Shown one piece after another: positions 22,306 through 29,517 of a DNA stretch of 30,733 bases. Source of the stretch: Chloroflexota bacterium (lineage in GTDB: Bacteria; Chloroflexota; Dehalococcoidia; Bin125); contig JAPPBK010000395.1 in assembly GCA_026705105.1 (NCBI GenBank), forward strand, positions 1-30,733, read 5' to 3'. The notes beneath the pieces are model-generated. The model made no database searches, was not told the origin of the DNA, and saw only the letters and a program-made list of their open reading frames with translations. Position 1 is the first letter of the stretch; each line of letters opens with the position of its first letter. Both the position numbers and the translations under genes were made by a program.

Positions 22306-23834
22306 TGGCTGTCATTCGCCGCGCGATCGAGCGGGCAGCGCAGCATGCAACCGCGCGCACGCAGTCGGCGCGCGGCGTCTCTCCGGCGCCGTCGCTCGGC
22401 CTGGATCTGATCCGGCCCGCGACCGACATTGGCCCGCGGCACGCGGTTCGGCTGGTGAACTTCACCGCCCGCCACGGTCGCGTTCAGAGTCGGCCCGGGC
22501 TTGTGGTCCATGCCGACGTCGCCGGCGAGAACAAGGCGATCGAAACGATTCGCGAGCACGGCAGCCGGCTTTATGCAGCAAGCGCCGACACGATCTGGGA
22601 GGTTGCTGCCAGCCCGGTAGCGCGCGTCGAGTCGCTCACTGCCGGCCGCTTTCAGACGGCCAGGCTCGCTGACAGGATGATCTGGGTGAACGGGGTTGAC
22701 GCGCCGCGGCTGGTCGATTCGGCGGGCGCGTGGACGGAAGGCAATTGGAACCCTGAGACGGTCCCTGTTGCCCGGTTCAGGACGGTCACTACCCATCGCG
22801 GTCGGCTTTACTTCACGGTCGCCGGGTCTCCCGTGATCTGGTATGGCGGCGCCGGCGAAATCTCGGGCACCCTGACGTCCGTCGATCTGTCTCTCGTCTA
22901 TTCTGGCGGGGCCTGCGTCGGGATCGGTTCGTTGTCCATCGCCGGCAGCGCCGGACCCGACGACCTGGCCGTCTTCTTCATGGCCGACGGCACTGCGCTT
23001 CTCTACCGCGGCTCCTATCCCGGATCCGACGACTGGACGATCGTCGGTCGCTATCCGCTGCCGCCGCTGGTTTCCGACCGGCCGCTGATCCCGTGGGGAG
23101 GTGACCTGGTCGCGCTGACCCGAGAGGGGTACACCAGCATCCGTCAGTACCTCGACGCCGGCGACGTGCCGACTGATCATTCCCAGCGCGCTCTGTCAGC
23201 GCGGATCTCTCCGCTGGTGCAGGACGCCGTCGCGGAGATGGGCACCTGGGACCCGGTGCGCTGGCCCGACCAGGGGCTGCTCATCGTGAGCACCTCGGAC
23301 GGCAGCCAGCATGTTCTGGACATTCAGAGTGGGGCCTGGTCGGTTTGGTCCGGCTGGGACGTACGTTCCTGGGGCCTGCTCGGCGACGGCAGCTTGCTTG
23401 TCGGCCTGCTCGGCGGCCGAATCGGTCGGGTGACCTTTGGCGTCGACGACTTCGGCGAGCCGTTCAGCGCCAGCGCTCGCTCCGGATGGGACTATCTCGG
23501 CAGCGCCTATGACAAGCACTTCCGCGCCCTTCGTCCGCACGTCGAACTGCAGGGGGGCTCGGCTTCTTTGCGCGTCTCGGTGGATACCGACTACGACACG
23601 CGGAACCGGGCGAGCCGGCAGGTTTCGATCAGGGGTTCAGGGCCGCAGTGGGGCGAGGCCGAGTGGGGCGAGGCCGAGTGGGGAGCCGGTCAGGTGCTCA
23701 CGAGCTCGTGGCGCCGGTTGTCTCGGGTGGGGGCGGCAGTTTCGCTCGGGGTCGACGTGGAGATCAATGGATCCCAGGGCGTGGCGTGGCTCGAAACCGA
23801 CCTCCTGTACAACCAGACCTCTGGCATTTCGTGA
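22305..23834 (+). CDS. podophage tail-hub / DNA-stabilisation-like beta-propeller protein
   Basis: This 509-aa protein consists almost entirely of short beta strands separated by Gly/Asp turns (SRLYAASADTIWEVAASP, GRLYFTVAGSPVIWYGG, DDLAVFFMADGTALLYRG, LLIVSTSDGSQHVLDIQSG), suggesting a beta-propeller. This is consistent with podophage tail-hub or nozzle proteins of the P22 gp10 or T7 gp12 kind. An internal micro-repeat WGEAEWGEAEWG lies near residue 450. It comes after the fibre gene and before the internal proteins, an order expected for tail-tube completion. Exact family assignment needs a profile search. Confidence 0.65.
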   Translation: MAVIRRAIERAAQHATARTQSARGVSPAPSLGLDLIRPATDIGPRHAVRLVNFTARHGRVQSRPGLVVHADVAGENKAIETIREHGSRLYAASADTIWEVAASPVARVESLTAGRFQTARLADRMIWVNGVDAPRLVDSAGAWTEGNWNPETVPVARFRTVTTHRGRLYFTVAGSPVIWYGGAGEISGTLTSVDLSLVYSGGACVGIGSLSIAGSAGPDDLAVFFMADGTALLYRGSYPGSDDWTIVGRYPLPPLVSDRPLIPWGGDLVALTREGYTSIRQYLDAGDVPTDHSQRALSARISPLVQDAVAEMGTWDPVRWPDQGLLIVSTSDGSQHVLDIQSGAWSVWSGWDVRSWGLLGDGSLLVGLLGGRIGRVTFGVDDFGEPFSASARSGWDYLGSAYDKHFRALRPHVELQGGSASLRVSVDTDYDTRNRASRQVSIRGSGPQWGEAEWGEAEWGAGQVLTSSWRRLSRVGAAVSLGVDVEINGSQGVAWLETDLLYNQTSGIS

Positions 23835-24334
23835 TCGTCGTCGACTTCAATCCGGAAGCCGTTCACCTGGTCGAGGAACTCGCGCCGACGCCGGCGAAGC
23901 CGGTCGAGTCGGACGTCCGCACCATCGCGCGCGTACGTGAAGACGGCGAGGTGGTCGCGGCCGCGCTTGTTGCCGATCGGCGGATGTTGCCGCATGGCGC
24001 GACCGTCGAGGTCGGGATCGCCGGCCGGCCGCGGGCGATCACCCGGGGATTTCTGCTCGCCGTGATGGACGAGGCCTGCGCCGGCGTTACGCGCGTCGAA
24101 GCCCGTACGCGCTATGGCCATCGGGCAGTCGCCCGGCTGCTTTGGTGGCTCGGCTGGCAGGTCGAGGCCTGGATGACGCGCGCCTGGGACGGTCGCGAGG
24201 ATGCGCTGCTGTGGTCAATCACGCCGGAGCAATGGGCTGCCCGGCGCCGGACGATTCAGGCCGGTTCTATACTGCGGCCACATGAATCCGGTGCGAGGCC
24301 CTCTTCGTTCGGCGCGCATGCGCCCTCTGGTTGA
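23831..24334 (+). CDS. GNAT-like internal virion protein
   Basis: This 167-aa protein starts at GTG 23831 (GTGA overlap). It has a GNAT-like outline: a strand with VREDGEVVAAALV, then VEVGIAGRPRAITRGFLLAVMDEAC (strand, then pyrophosphate-binding-type loop and helix), YGHRAVARLLWWLGWQV. This order is seen in phage GNAT proteins placed before ejection proteins, analogous to T7 gp13. The usual Q/RxxGxG/A motif is only loosely present, so acetyltransferase activity is doubtful. Confidence 0.6.
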   Translation: MIVVDFNPEAVHLVEELAPTPAKPVESDVRTIARVREDGEVVAAALVADRRMLPHGATVEVGIAGRPRAITRGFLLAVMDEACAGVTRVEARTRYGHRAVARLLWWLGWQVEAWMTRAWDGREDALLWSITPEQWAARRRTIQAGSILRPHESGARPSSFGAHAPSG

Positions 24335-26141
24335 CGACGAGTTCGGCCGGCAACGCCGGAACTCTCTCGGCATGCCACCGCGGCCAGCCGCTGCGGGCGG
24401 CCGTTCGCAACCGACCGGGGTGACGTCCGGCGGCGTACGGGCTCGGCCGACCCCGATGCGCGCGACCGCGGGCGGCCTCCAGGCGCGGCCCGGTCCAGCT
24501 TCCGCTGGACGACGCGTCACGCCCACCGGCGAGGGCGGAGCCTTGGTCTACGACCCGAGAGAGGCCGAGCGCTTCCACAACATTCATGAGCGGCGCGACC
24601 CGGGCGACACGCTGGTTCTGCCGATGTATGGCCCGAACGGCGAGCGCCTGGACCGCCCCGGGGAGACGTTGTCGGAGTACATTGCTCGAACCAGCCGCGG
24701 CGTGCCGTCTCACGGCGGCCGCGCCGGTGGCGCTGGCGGCTCCAGACCAGGTTCCGGGGGCGGCGGCACGGGTGCAGGCGTAGCTGGAGCGCCAGCGGGA
24801 CCTGCAGACGTTCAGGGAATCGCCGCGGGCCAGCAGGGCCAGTTCGGGGTTCGGGCGGGCCCCCAGGTCCAGGCCTCCGGCACCTACTACAGCGTCGCGC
24901 CCGAGGGGCGTATCGCACCCGAGCAGGGCATTGCCGCATCGGGTCGCTACTACGAGGCGCCGACAAGCAGTCGGGCGCTGCCTGGCAACGAGGCGCTGTT
25001 CGGAAACGACCTGTCCGGAGACGCGCTGCAGCGAGCCACCTACGAGCTGGGTCGCCGCCAGCTGCAGCCGGCGTTCGACGAGCGGCGCGCTCAGATCGCG
25101 CAGTCCCTGGTCGACCGCGGCGTCCCGGTCGGCTCCGAAGCCTACGAGCGCGAGCTCGACCGGTACGACCGTCGCCGGAACGAAGCGCTCGGCGACCTGG
25201 CGCTGCGATCGGTCGGCGCCGGCCGCGCCGAGCAAAGCCGCATCCTTGGCCATATCCAATCGCTGCGCGGCCAGGAGTTCGACGAGGACCTCCGCGGCCG
25301 CCAGTTCAGCGCCCGCGAGCAGGCCCGGCGATACGCCGAGGAGCTCGGCGCCGCGCGGGAACGGTTCGGACAGAACCTCGAGGCGAGCCGCGAGAACTTC
25401 AGCCGTCGCGCCACGTCGGCCCAGATCAACGCAGCTGAGCAGGGGCGCCGGTTCCAGGAAGGTCTGGCGGCGAACCGAGAGAACTTCGACCAGCAGTATC
25501 GGCGGCGGGCGTTCGACGCTGCAGAGTCAGCCCGGCGCTTCGACGAGCTTTCGCGATCACAGGCCCAGACCCATGGAATCAACCTCGCAAACCGGCAGTT
25601 CGAGGAGTCGCGGGACCTGGCCAACCGGCAGCTCGACGAAGGGCGTCGCCAGTTCGACCTGGGCTACGGCCTCGACCGCGATCGTCTCGGCGAGTCGCGG
25701 GCCGGCCGGCTGTTCAGCCAGGACCTGGCCAACCAGCAGCTGGGCGAACAGCGCCGTCAGTTCGACCTGGGCCTCGGCGAGTCGCGCGCCGGGCGAATCT
25801 TCGGTCAGGACCTGGCCAACCGGCAGCTGGGCGAACAGCGCCGTCAGTTCGACCTGGGCCTCGGCGAGTCGCGCGCCGGGCGAATCTTCGGTCAGGACCT
25901 GGCCAACCGGCAGTTCGAAGCCGACCAGACGGCGCGCCAGGTCAGCGAGGACCTGGCGCGGCAGGGCCTCAGCCTGCAGCAGCAGGAGCAGGCGTTTTAC
26001 CAGCGGATGGCGCGCCTCGGCTTCGACGCCCAGCAAACTCAGAAGGCCTGGGCGAACCGGATGGCGGAAGACGCGTTTCGCCACGACCAGGAGCTCAGCC
26101 GCCTTGCGTACCAGGGCGGCGTTTCGGAGGGAGGGGGCTAG
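24282..26141 (+). CDS. large internal / ejection-type protein with tandem repeats
   Basis: This 619-aa protein starts at ATG 24282, overlapping the GNAT-like gene by 53 bp; ATG 24318 is another option and neither has a strong Shine-Dalgarno. Residues 1-200 are Gly/Pro/Arg-rich and probably disordered. From about residue 250 on, the protein is long helical sequence rich in Gln, Arg, Asp and Glu. Recurring units such as LANRQL, RRQFDLG, LGESRAGR and FGQD include a 29-aa unit repeated exactly. The order and composition are those of podovirus internal-core/ejection proteins that are threaded into the envelope ahead of the DNA. Function is inferred from synteny. Confidence 0.65.
   Translation: MNPVRGPLRSARMRPLVDDEFGRQRRNSLGMPPRPAAAGGRSQPTGVTSGGVRARPTPMRATAGGLQARPGPASAGRRVTPTGEGGALVYDPREAERFHNIHERRDPGDTLVLPMYGPNGERLDRPGETLSEYIARTSRGVPSHGGRAGGAGGSRPGSGGGGTGAGVAGAPAGPADVQGIAAGQQGQFGVRAGPQVQASGTYYSVAPEGRIAPEQGIAASGRYYEAPTSSRALPGNEALFGNDLSGDALQRATYELGRRQLQPAFDERRAQIAQSLVDRGVPVGSEAYERELDRYDRRRNEALGDLALRSVGAGRAEQSRILGHIQSLRGQEFDEDLRGRQFSAREQARRYAEELGAARERFGQNLEASRENFSRRATSAQINAAEQGRRFQEGLAANRENFDQQYRRRAFDAAESARRFDELSRSQAQTHGINLANRQFEESRDLANRQLDEGRRQFDLGYGLDRDRLGESRAGRLFSQDLANQQLGEQRRQFDLGLGESRAGRIFGQDLANRQLGEQRRQFDLGLGESRAGRIFGQDLANRQFEADQTARQVSEDLARQGLSLQQQEQAFYQRMARLGFDAQQTQKAWANRMAEDAFRHDQELSRLAYQGGVSEGGG
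25740..25913 (+). repeat. perfect 87-bp tandem duplication
   Basis: Positions 25740-25826 and 25827-25913 are identical on direct comparison and abut. The unit is exactly 29 codons (LGEQRRQFDLGLGESRAGRI plus FGQDLANRQ). Degenerate versions lie upstream, from about 25570, so this is the newest step of repeat growth in the helical region of the ejection-type protein. Confidence 0.92.
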
Positions 26142-26615
26142 ATGGCGTTTTGGGCAGCCGCGGCGCCGGCGTTGATCGGGGCCGCAGGGTCGCTGCTCGG
26201 CGGCCTGCTCGGCGACCGGTCGCAGCGAAAGCAGCAGCGGCAGAACTTCGAGAACCAGCTCAAGTTGCTCCGGGAGCAGACGCGCCTGTCCCAGGTGGGC
26301 CTGAGCAACCCGTGGCGCACGGTCAACTGGGAGGGCCCGCTGAACAACCGCCGCCAGGTCGTCACGCTGAATCCGCGAGATCAGGAGGCTCTCGACCAGC
26401 ATCGTGCCTATCGTTCCCTGGTGATGGCGAACTGGAACCCGCGGGGCGGCTGGTTCGATGACGAGCGGAGCGAGCCGGCCGCGCCGGCGCCCGCAGTGGG
26501 CCAGCAGGAGCCCGGGTCGCTGGCCGCCTTGATGGGCGGCCGCGCCGACGCCGGCCGAGGCGACGCAGACCTGGCGCGTGTGTTGGCTGCCGCCCGCATG
26601 GCCAGAATGCGCTGA
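26142..26615 (+). CDS. ejection-type protein with N-terminal glycine-zipper helix
   Basis: This 157-aa protein starts one base after the stop of the preceding gene. Residues 3-24 (FWAAAAPALIGAAGSLLGGL) form a Gly/Ala-rich hydrophobic helix of the kind that inserts in membranes. Basic (DRSQRKQQRQN) and helical sequence follows, then a Pro/Ala-rich tail. Small proteins with this N-terminal pattern are frequent among podophage ejection proteins, such as T7 gp14. Stop and next start overlap as TGATG. Confidence 0.65.
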   Translation: MAFWAAAAPALIGAAGSLLGGLLGDRSQRKQQRQNFENQLKLLREQTRLSQVGLSNPWRTVNWEGPLNNRRQVVTLNPRDQEALDQHRAYRSLVMANWNPRGGWFDDERSEPAAPAPAVGQQEPGSLAALMGGRADAGRGDADLARVLAAARMARMR

Positions 26616-27943
26616 TGCCGCAGCCCGTTCCAGGTTTCGATCGCCGGGGCATCTTCCAGGCCTCGCCTGTTTACCGCCCGTCGCGCGAGCTCGCCTGGAT
26701 GCAGGTAGCGCAGCGTCCGACCGGCCACTGGAGCGGCGACGTCTTCACCGGGCTCGCGTCGGCAATCGGCCTCGGCCGCCAGAGCGCCGCGCGGGAGCGC
26801 GAGGAGCAGAAGGCTCTCAACCTGCAGCAGCAGCAGCTCGCCAATCAGCAGGCGTTCGCGGCCGAGTTCTTCGGCACGGATCCGGAGCGCGCCCGCGTGC
26901 TGCTCGAGAACGAGCCCCTGCGGGAGCTTTTCGTCCAGCGCCGGCGCCAGGCCCAGGAGGCGGCGCAGCGCACCCGGGAGGAGGAATCGGCCGCCGAGCT
27001 CGCGCGCATCCGGACGGACGCCCTGGCGCAGATTCCGGAGATCGGTCCGGAGCGGGCCGCGGCGATCGAGCGGATCGCCGGCGATCGAGGCGTCGACCTC
27101 ATTCTCCAGAGCCTGCGTCCGGAAATCGACCTGCAGCCAGCGATCGACTATCTCGTTTCGCAGGGGGAGGATCCGGAGGAGGCCCGCGGCGGCCTTGCAG
27201 CTGGCTTGACGGCCGAGCAGATGCTCGACCGCCTGGACGCCGAGCGCCGGGAGGCGCAGGGCGGAAGCGATGGCTGGGAGCGCGGTACGGGCACTCTGCA
27301 GAACACGCAGTTTCGCCGGCTGCCGGACGGCTCGTTCGAAGCGCAGCCGATTCCGGGCACGGAGGGCGCCGGCGGCGGCGGCAAGCCGCTCACCGAAGCC
27401 CAGGCGAAGTCCGCGAACGCCGCGACGGCGATCGCACTCGCCATGACCGACCTGCTCGCTCCTGGCCAGGGGGGCCGGCCGCGGTTCGAGTCGCTTACCA
27501 ATGTCGGCAACCGGGTCGTCGACCGTCTTCTGCCGGGCGCCGTCGGCCTGGGCGAGGACTATGAGATCGCGTCGAGGGCCGCGAGCCGCGCGGTGGAAGG
27601 CCTGCTCCGTCAGGCCAGCGGCGCCGCCACTCCCGACCAGGAGGTCGCGCGATACATCCGCGATCTGGCGCCCGGGCTTGGCGACGAGCCCGGGACGGTC
27701 CGGCACAAGCTCGAGCAGCTGGCGATCCTCGGCGAGCTGCAGGGCCAGCTGGCCCAGGGCATCCAGTTTCCCAAGCTGATCGCGCTGGTGAACGAGCGAA
27801 TAGCTCAGGGCGACGCGCTCGCGCGCTTCATGCCGAACACCGAGCCGGCGCCAGGCGCCGCGGCGTCGACCAGCGGCATGCACGCGCGGCCGGCGATGCC
27901 CCGCACGCTGGCTGACGTCGCCCGGGCCCGGGGGTTGATGTAA
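26615..27943 (+). CDS. internal virion / ejection-type protein, 442 aa
   Basis: ATG 26615 overlaps the previous stop. The protein is predominantly helical with a Gln-rich coiled coil (residues about 55-80, EREEQKALNLQQQQLANQQA) and another at about 105-135. A Gly-rich linker is near 250. A helical C-terminal half follows (AIALAMTDLLAP, NVGNRVVDRLLPGAVG). I recognise no enzymatic domain. Its place in the run GNAT, long helical, glycine-zipper, this gene, supports a DNA-ejection role. Confidence 0.6.
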   Translation: MPQPVPGFDRRGIFQASPVYRPSRELAWMQVAQRPTGHWSGDVFTGLASAIGLGRQSAAREREEQKALNLQQQQLANQQAFAAEFFGTDPERARVLLENEPLRELFVQRRRQAQEAAQRTREEESAAELARIRTDALAQIPEIGPERAAAIERIAGDRGVDLILQSLRPEIDLQPAIDYLVSQGEDPEEARGGLAAGLTAEQMLDRLDAERREAQGGSDGWERGTGTLQNTQFRRLPDGSFEAQPIPGTEGAGGGGKPLTEAQAKSANAATAIALAMTDLLAPGQGGRPRFESLTNVGNRVVDRLLPGAVGLGEDYEIASRAASRAVEGLLRQASGAATPDQEVARYIRDLAPGLGDEPGTVRHKLEQLAILGELQGQLAQGIQFPKLIALVNERIAQGDALARFMPNTEPAPGAAASTSGMHARPAMPRTLADVARARGLM

Positions 27944-28654
27944 ATGCCCTGGACGATCGAGGAGGCCATGAACCTTTCCGACGAGGACCTCCTCGCCGCG
28001 ATCGAGCGTTATGGCGGTGACTACGAGCTGACGGCCATGACGGAGTCTGACGATTCGACGGCCGGACCGACTGGTTTCGACTACGGCAATCTTCTGGGCG
28101 GCCGTGACGATCGCCGTCAGCGATCGATGACCCAGGAGGAGCGCGACGCAGCGGCTCGGGAGGCCCTGGTGAACGCGCTCGTCACCGCGGCGCCGGTGCC
28201 GGGCGGCCGCGCCGCGGGCCTGGCTGGCCGTGGAGTGGCCAGAGCCGCTGGGAAGCCGCTGGACGCCGTTCTGGGCGCGACCACGGGCCGCGGTGCGAAA
28301 CGAATGCGAGCGCTTCGCCAGGCCGGGCGCTATCCGGAGCGCGCCGGACGCGACAAGGCCGGCCGGTTCTCGGGCGCTCCTCCACGGCCTGGCCAAGAGC
28401 GCTGGTTTCGCCAGGGCGGCGGCGCGTTCGCGGGGCAACTGGCGACCAGCGGCGTGACGAGCATGGCCGTTCCGAGCGTCGCGCCGGCGGCGATTCTCGG
28501 CCTGGCGCTGCAGTCGCCGCGGGTGATCGGCGCCCTGCAGTACGCCACCGGCGCTCTGGGTCGGCTGGGAGCGCGCGTGCCCGCGGGCACCGGCGCTGCC
28601 GGCGCGGGAACCGGCCTAGCCGCACTTCTCGCCGCGGCGAGGGGCTCGCGCTGA
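27944..28654 (+). CDS. ejection-type protein with hydrophobic C-terminal half
   Basis: The ATG follows the TAA of the previous gene directly. The 236-aa protein begins with an acidic helical region (EEAMNLSDEDLLAAIERYGG). Its second half is Ala/Gly/Val-rich and moderately hydrophobic (SMAVPSVAPAAILGLALQ, GLGRLGARVPAG...). It ends with AALLAAARGSR. The stop overlaps a CTG that starts the next frame. This pattern suggests a membrane-active virion protein, by composition and neighbours only. Confidence 0.6.
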   Translation: MPWTIEEAMNLSDEDLLAAIERYGGDYELTAMTESDDSTAGPTGFDYGNLLGGRDDRRQRSMTQEERDAAAREALVNALVTAAPVPGGRAAGLAGRGVARAAGKPLDAVLGATTGRGAKRMRALRQAGRYPERAGRDKAGRFSGAPPRPGQERWFRQGGGAFAGQLATSGVTSMAVPSVAPAAILGLALQSPRVIGALQYATGALGRLGARVPAGTGAAGAGTGLAALLAAARGSR

Positions 28655-28992
28655 GCTGGAAAGACGACGCGGCCGACGCGGCCGACGCCGCTCACCAGGT
28701 TCTGCGGGACATCGCCAAAGATTCGAAGCTGGCGCCGGCGGCCCGGGTTACCGCGTCGCGGGCGCTCATCGATCTGGCGGAGTCTGTGAAGTCACCGGCC
28801 GAACCTCCGGATGCGACCTCTCCGTCATTCGAATCCGTGCCGGACGGCGTCAATCTGACACCTGAGACGGCCCAGCTGGCGCTTGCCGAGCTCCGTGCGT
28901 GGTTGGTGACCGCGACGGGCGGAGGCTCCAGGTCGATCGACGCAATCGATCAGGCCGCGCAAACGATCCGCGACGAGTTCGCGCCGCGCTGA
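28651..28992 (+). CDS. candidate small terminase subunit, CTG start inferred
   Basis: The frame from CTG 28651 gives 113 aa: SWKDDAADAADAAHQVLRDI, then AKDSKLAPAARVTASRALID, LAESV. That N-terminal pattern (repeated small helices ending in AARVxAxRxLIDLAE) is commonly seen in small terminase or HTH-type phage proteins. No ATG, GTG or TTG occurs in frame between the upstream stop and GTG 28786, which would drop this segment. CTG 28651 overlaps the previous stop (CTGA), and GAGGGG lies about 7 bases upstream. A CTG start is rare but fits the operon's coupling style. The function is a hypothesis. Confidence 0.5.
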   Translation: MSWKDDAADAADAAHQVLRDIAKDSKLAPAARVTASRALIDLAESVKSPAEPPDATSPSFESVPDGVNLTPETAQLALAELRAWLVTATGGGSRSIDAIDQAAQTIRDEFAPR

Positions 28993-29248
28993 CGCCCGAA
29001 AACCCTCGCAATATCGCTTCGTCGAAGCCCGGCAAAAGGGCGGAAATAGGCGGAAATTCCGAGAGGATCTATAGTTGGGGCAAAAGAACACCCTGCTTCA
29101 CGACCCTCTTAGACGGGTCGCGGCGCCGGAATACAACACGGGGCTCCCCTGAAATAGGCGCCAACCTTGGTCGTGAAGCTTGGGTGTTTTCTGCGGCCCG
29201 TCACCTTTTCGGCCACTCGAGCCTATGCTCTATCCTCAATAAGCTCTG
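28993..29248. promoter_or_regulatory. non-coding region upstream of rep-like gene; long inverted repeat
   Basis: This stretch is visibly more A+T-rich than its surroundings. GGCGGAAAT is repeated in tandem at about 29040-29058. TATAGT (29070-29075) is -10-like, without a good -35. Right after it lies an inverted repeat: arm 1 at 29082-29105 (GCTTCACGACC at its end) pairs with arm 2 at 29169-29192 (GGTCGTGAAGC at its start), giving 11 bp, a small internal loop, then at least 6 more (ACACCC/GGGTGT). CGACCC (29101-29106) can instead pair with GGGTCG (29115-29120), so two folds compete. This resembles a structured leader or antisense control RNA. Confidence 0.6.
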
Positions 29249-29347
29249 ATGGTCGCCCCAGAAACAACAACGCCCAACCACCCCTTCGATTTCGTTGGCC
29301 TGAGATCAGCAGGTGGCTGGACGCCGGATAAAGCGTCATCAGCATAG
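29249..29347 (+). CDS. short ORF of unknown status, 32 aa
   Basis: ATG 29249 opens a 32-codon frame (MVAPETTTPNHPFDFVGLRS...) ending in TAG at 29345-29347. No clear Shine-Dalgarno precedes it. It lies between the inverted repeat and the second short ORF upstream of the rep-like gene. A regulatory leader peptide is possible, as is chance. Confidence 0.25.
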   Translation: MVAPETTTPNHPFDFVGLRSAGGWTPDKASSA

Positions 29348-29349
29348 CA

Positions 29350-29383
29350 CGGAACCGCCGCGACGGGACTGACCGGGGTTCCG
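29350..29383. promoter_or_regulatory. inverted repeat CGGAACC/GGTTCCG
   Basis: CGGAACC (29350-29356) and GGTTCCG (29377-29383) are perfect 7-bp inverted repeats with a 20-bp spacer, just upstream of the short leader ORF. They could be a regulator site or RNA hairpin in the transcript toward the rep-like gene. Confidence 0.35.
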
Positions 29384-29406
29384 GATCTCCCCAGGGGGGG
29401 GACAGC

Positions 29407-29517
29407 GTGACGTCGTCGCTCGACCTCGAGGTCGAAAACGACTCGACGCTGGGCCCTGGATCGATCGCGGCAATGTCGATCGAAGCCATCGTCGGCATCC
29501 CGGCAGAGCCCTTCTGA
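29407..29517 (+). CDS. 36-aa leader ORF coupled to the rep-like gene
   Basis: GTG 29407, preceded by a G-rich stretch that could act as a weak Shine-Dalgarno, opens a 36-codon frame starting MTSSLDLEVENDSTLG. The TGA overlaps ATG 29517 as TGATG. The frame includes repeat copy 4 and reads the DLEVENDSTLG peptide. Translational coupling through a short leader peptide is the arrangement that controls RepA in IncFII-type plasmids. That comparison is by architecture, not by homology. Confidence 0.45.
   Translation: MTSSLDLEVENDSTLGPGSIAAMSIEAIVGIPAEPF
29420..29454 (+). repeat. dispersed palindromic repeat, copy 4
   Basis: The core palindrome is at 29420-29435, then AAAACGACTCGACGCTGG and GC as in copy 2. 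The left flank differs from the other copies. It lies inside the leader ORF upstream of the rep-like gene. Confidence 0.9.

Noticed and set aside
26408..28438. Very long leftward open frame opposite the ejection genes
   Set aside because: The composition is Arg/Ala/Pro-rich and the opposite strand carries coupled genes with overlapping starts and stops.
28993..29248. tRNA gene in the intergenic region
   Set aside because: No T-loop GTTCRA with matching acceptor stem or anticodon arm could be found. The pairing seen is a single long stem.
3861..29454. The palindromic repeats as intrinsic terminators
   Set aside because: The core hairpin has only a six-base stem around TCGA and is followed by AAAACGA, not a run of U, in either orientation. 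Copies 1, 3 and 4 lie in coding sequence.
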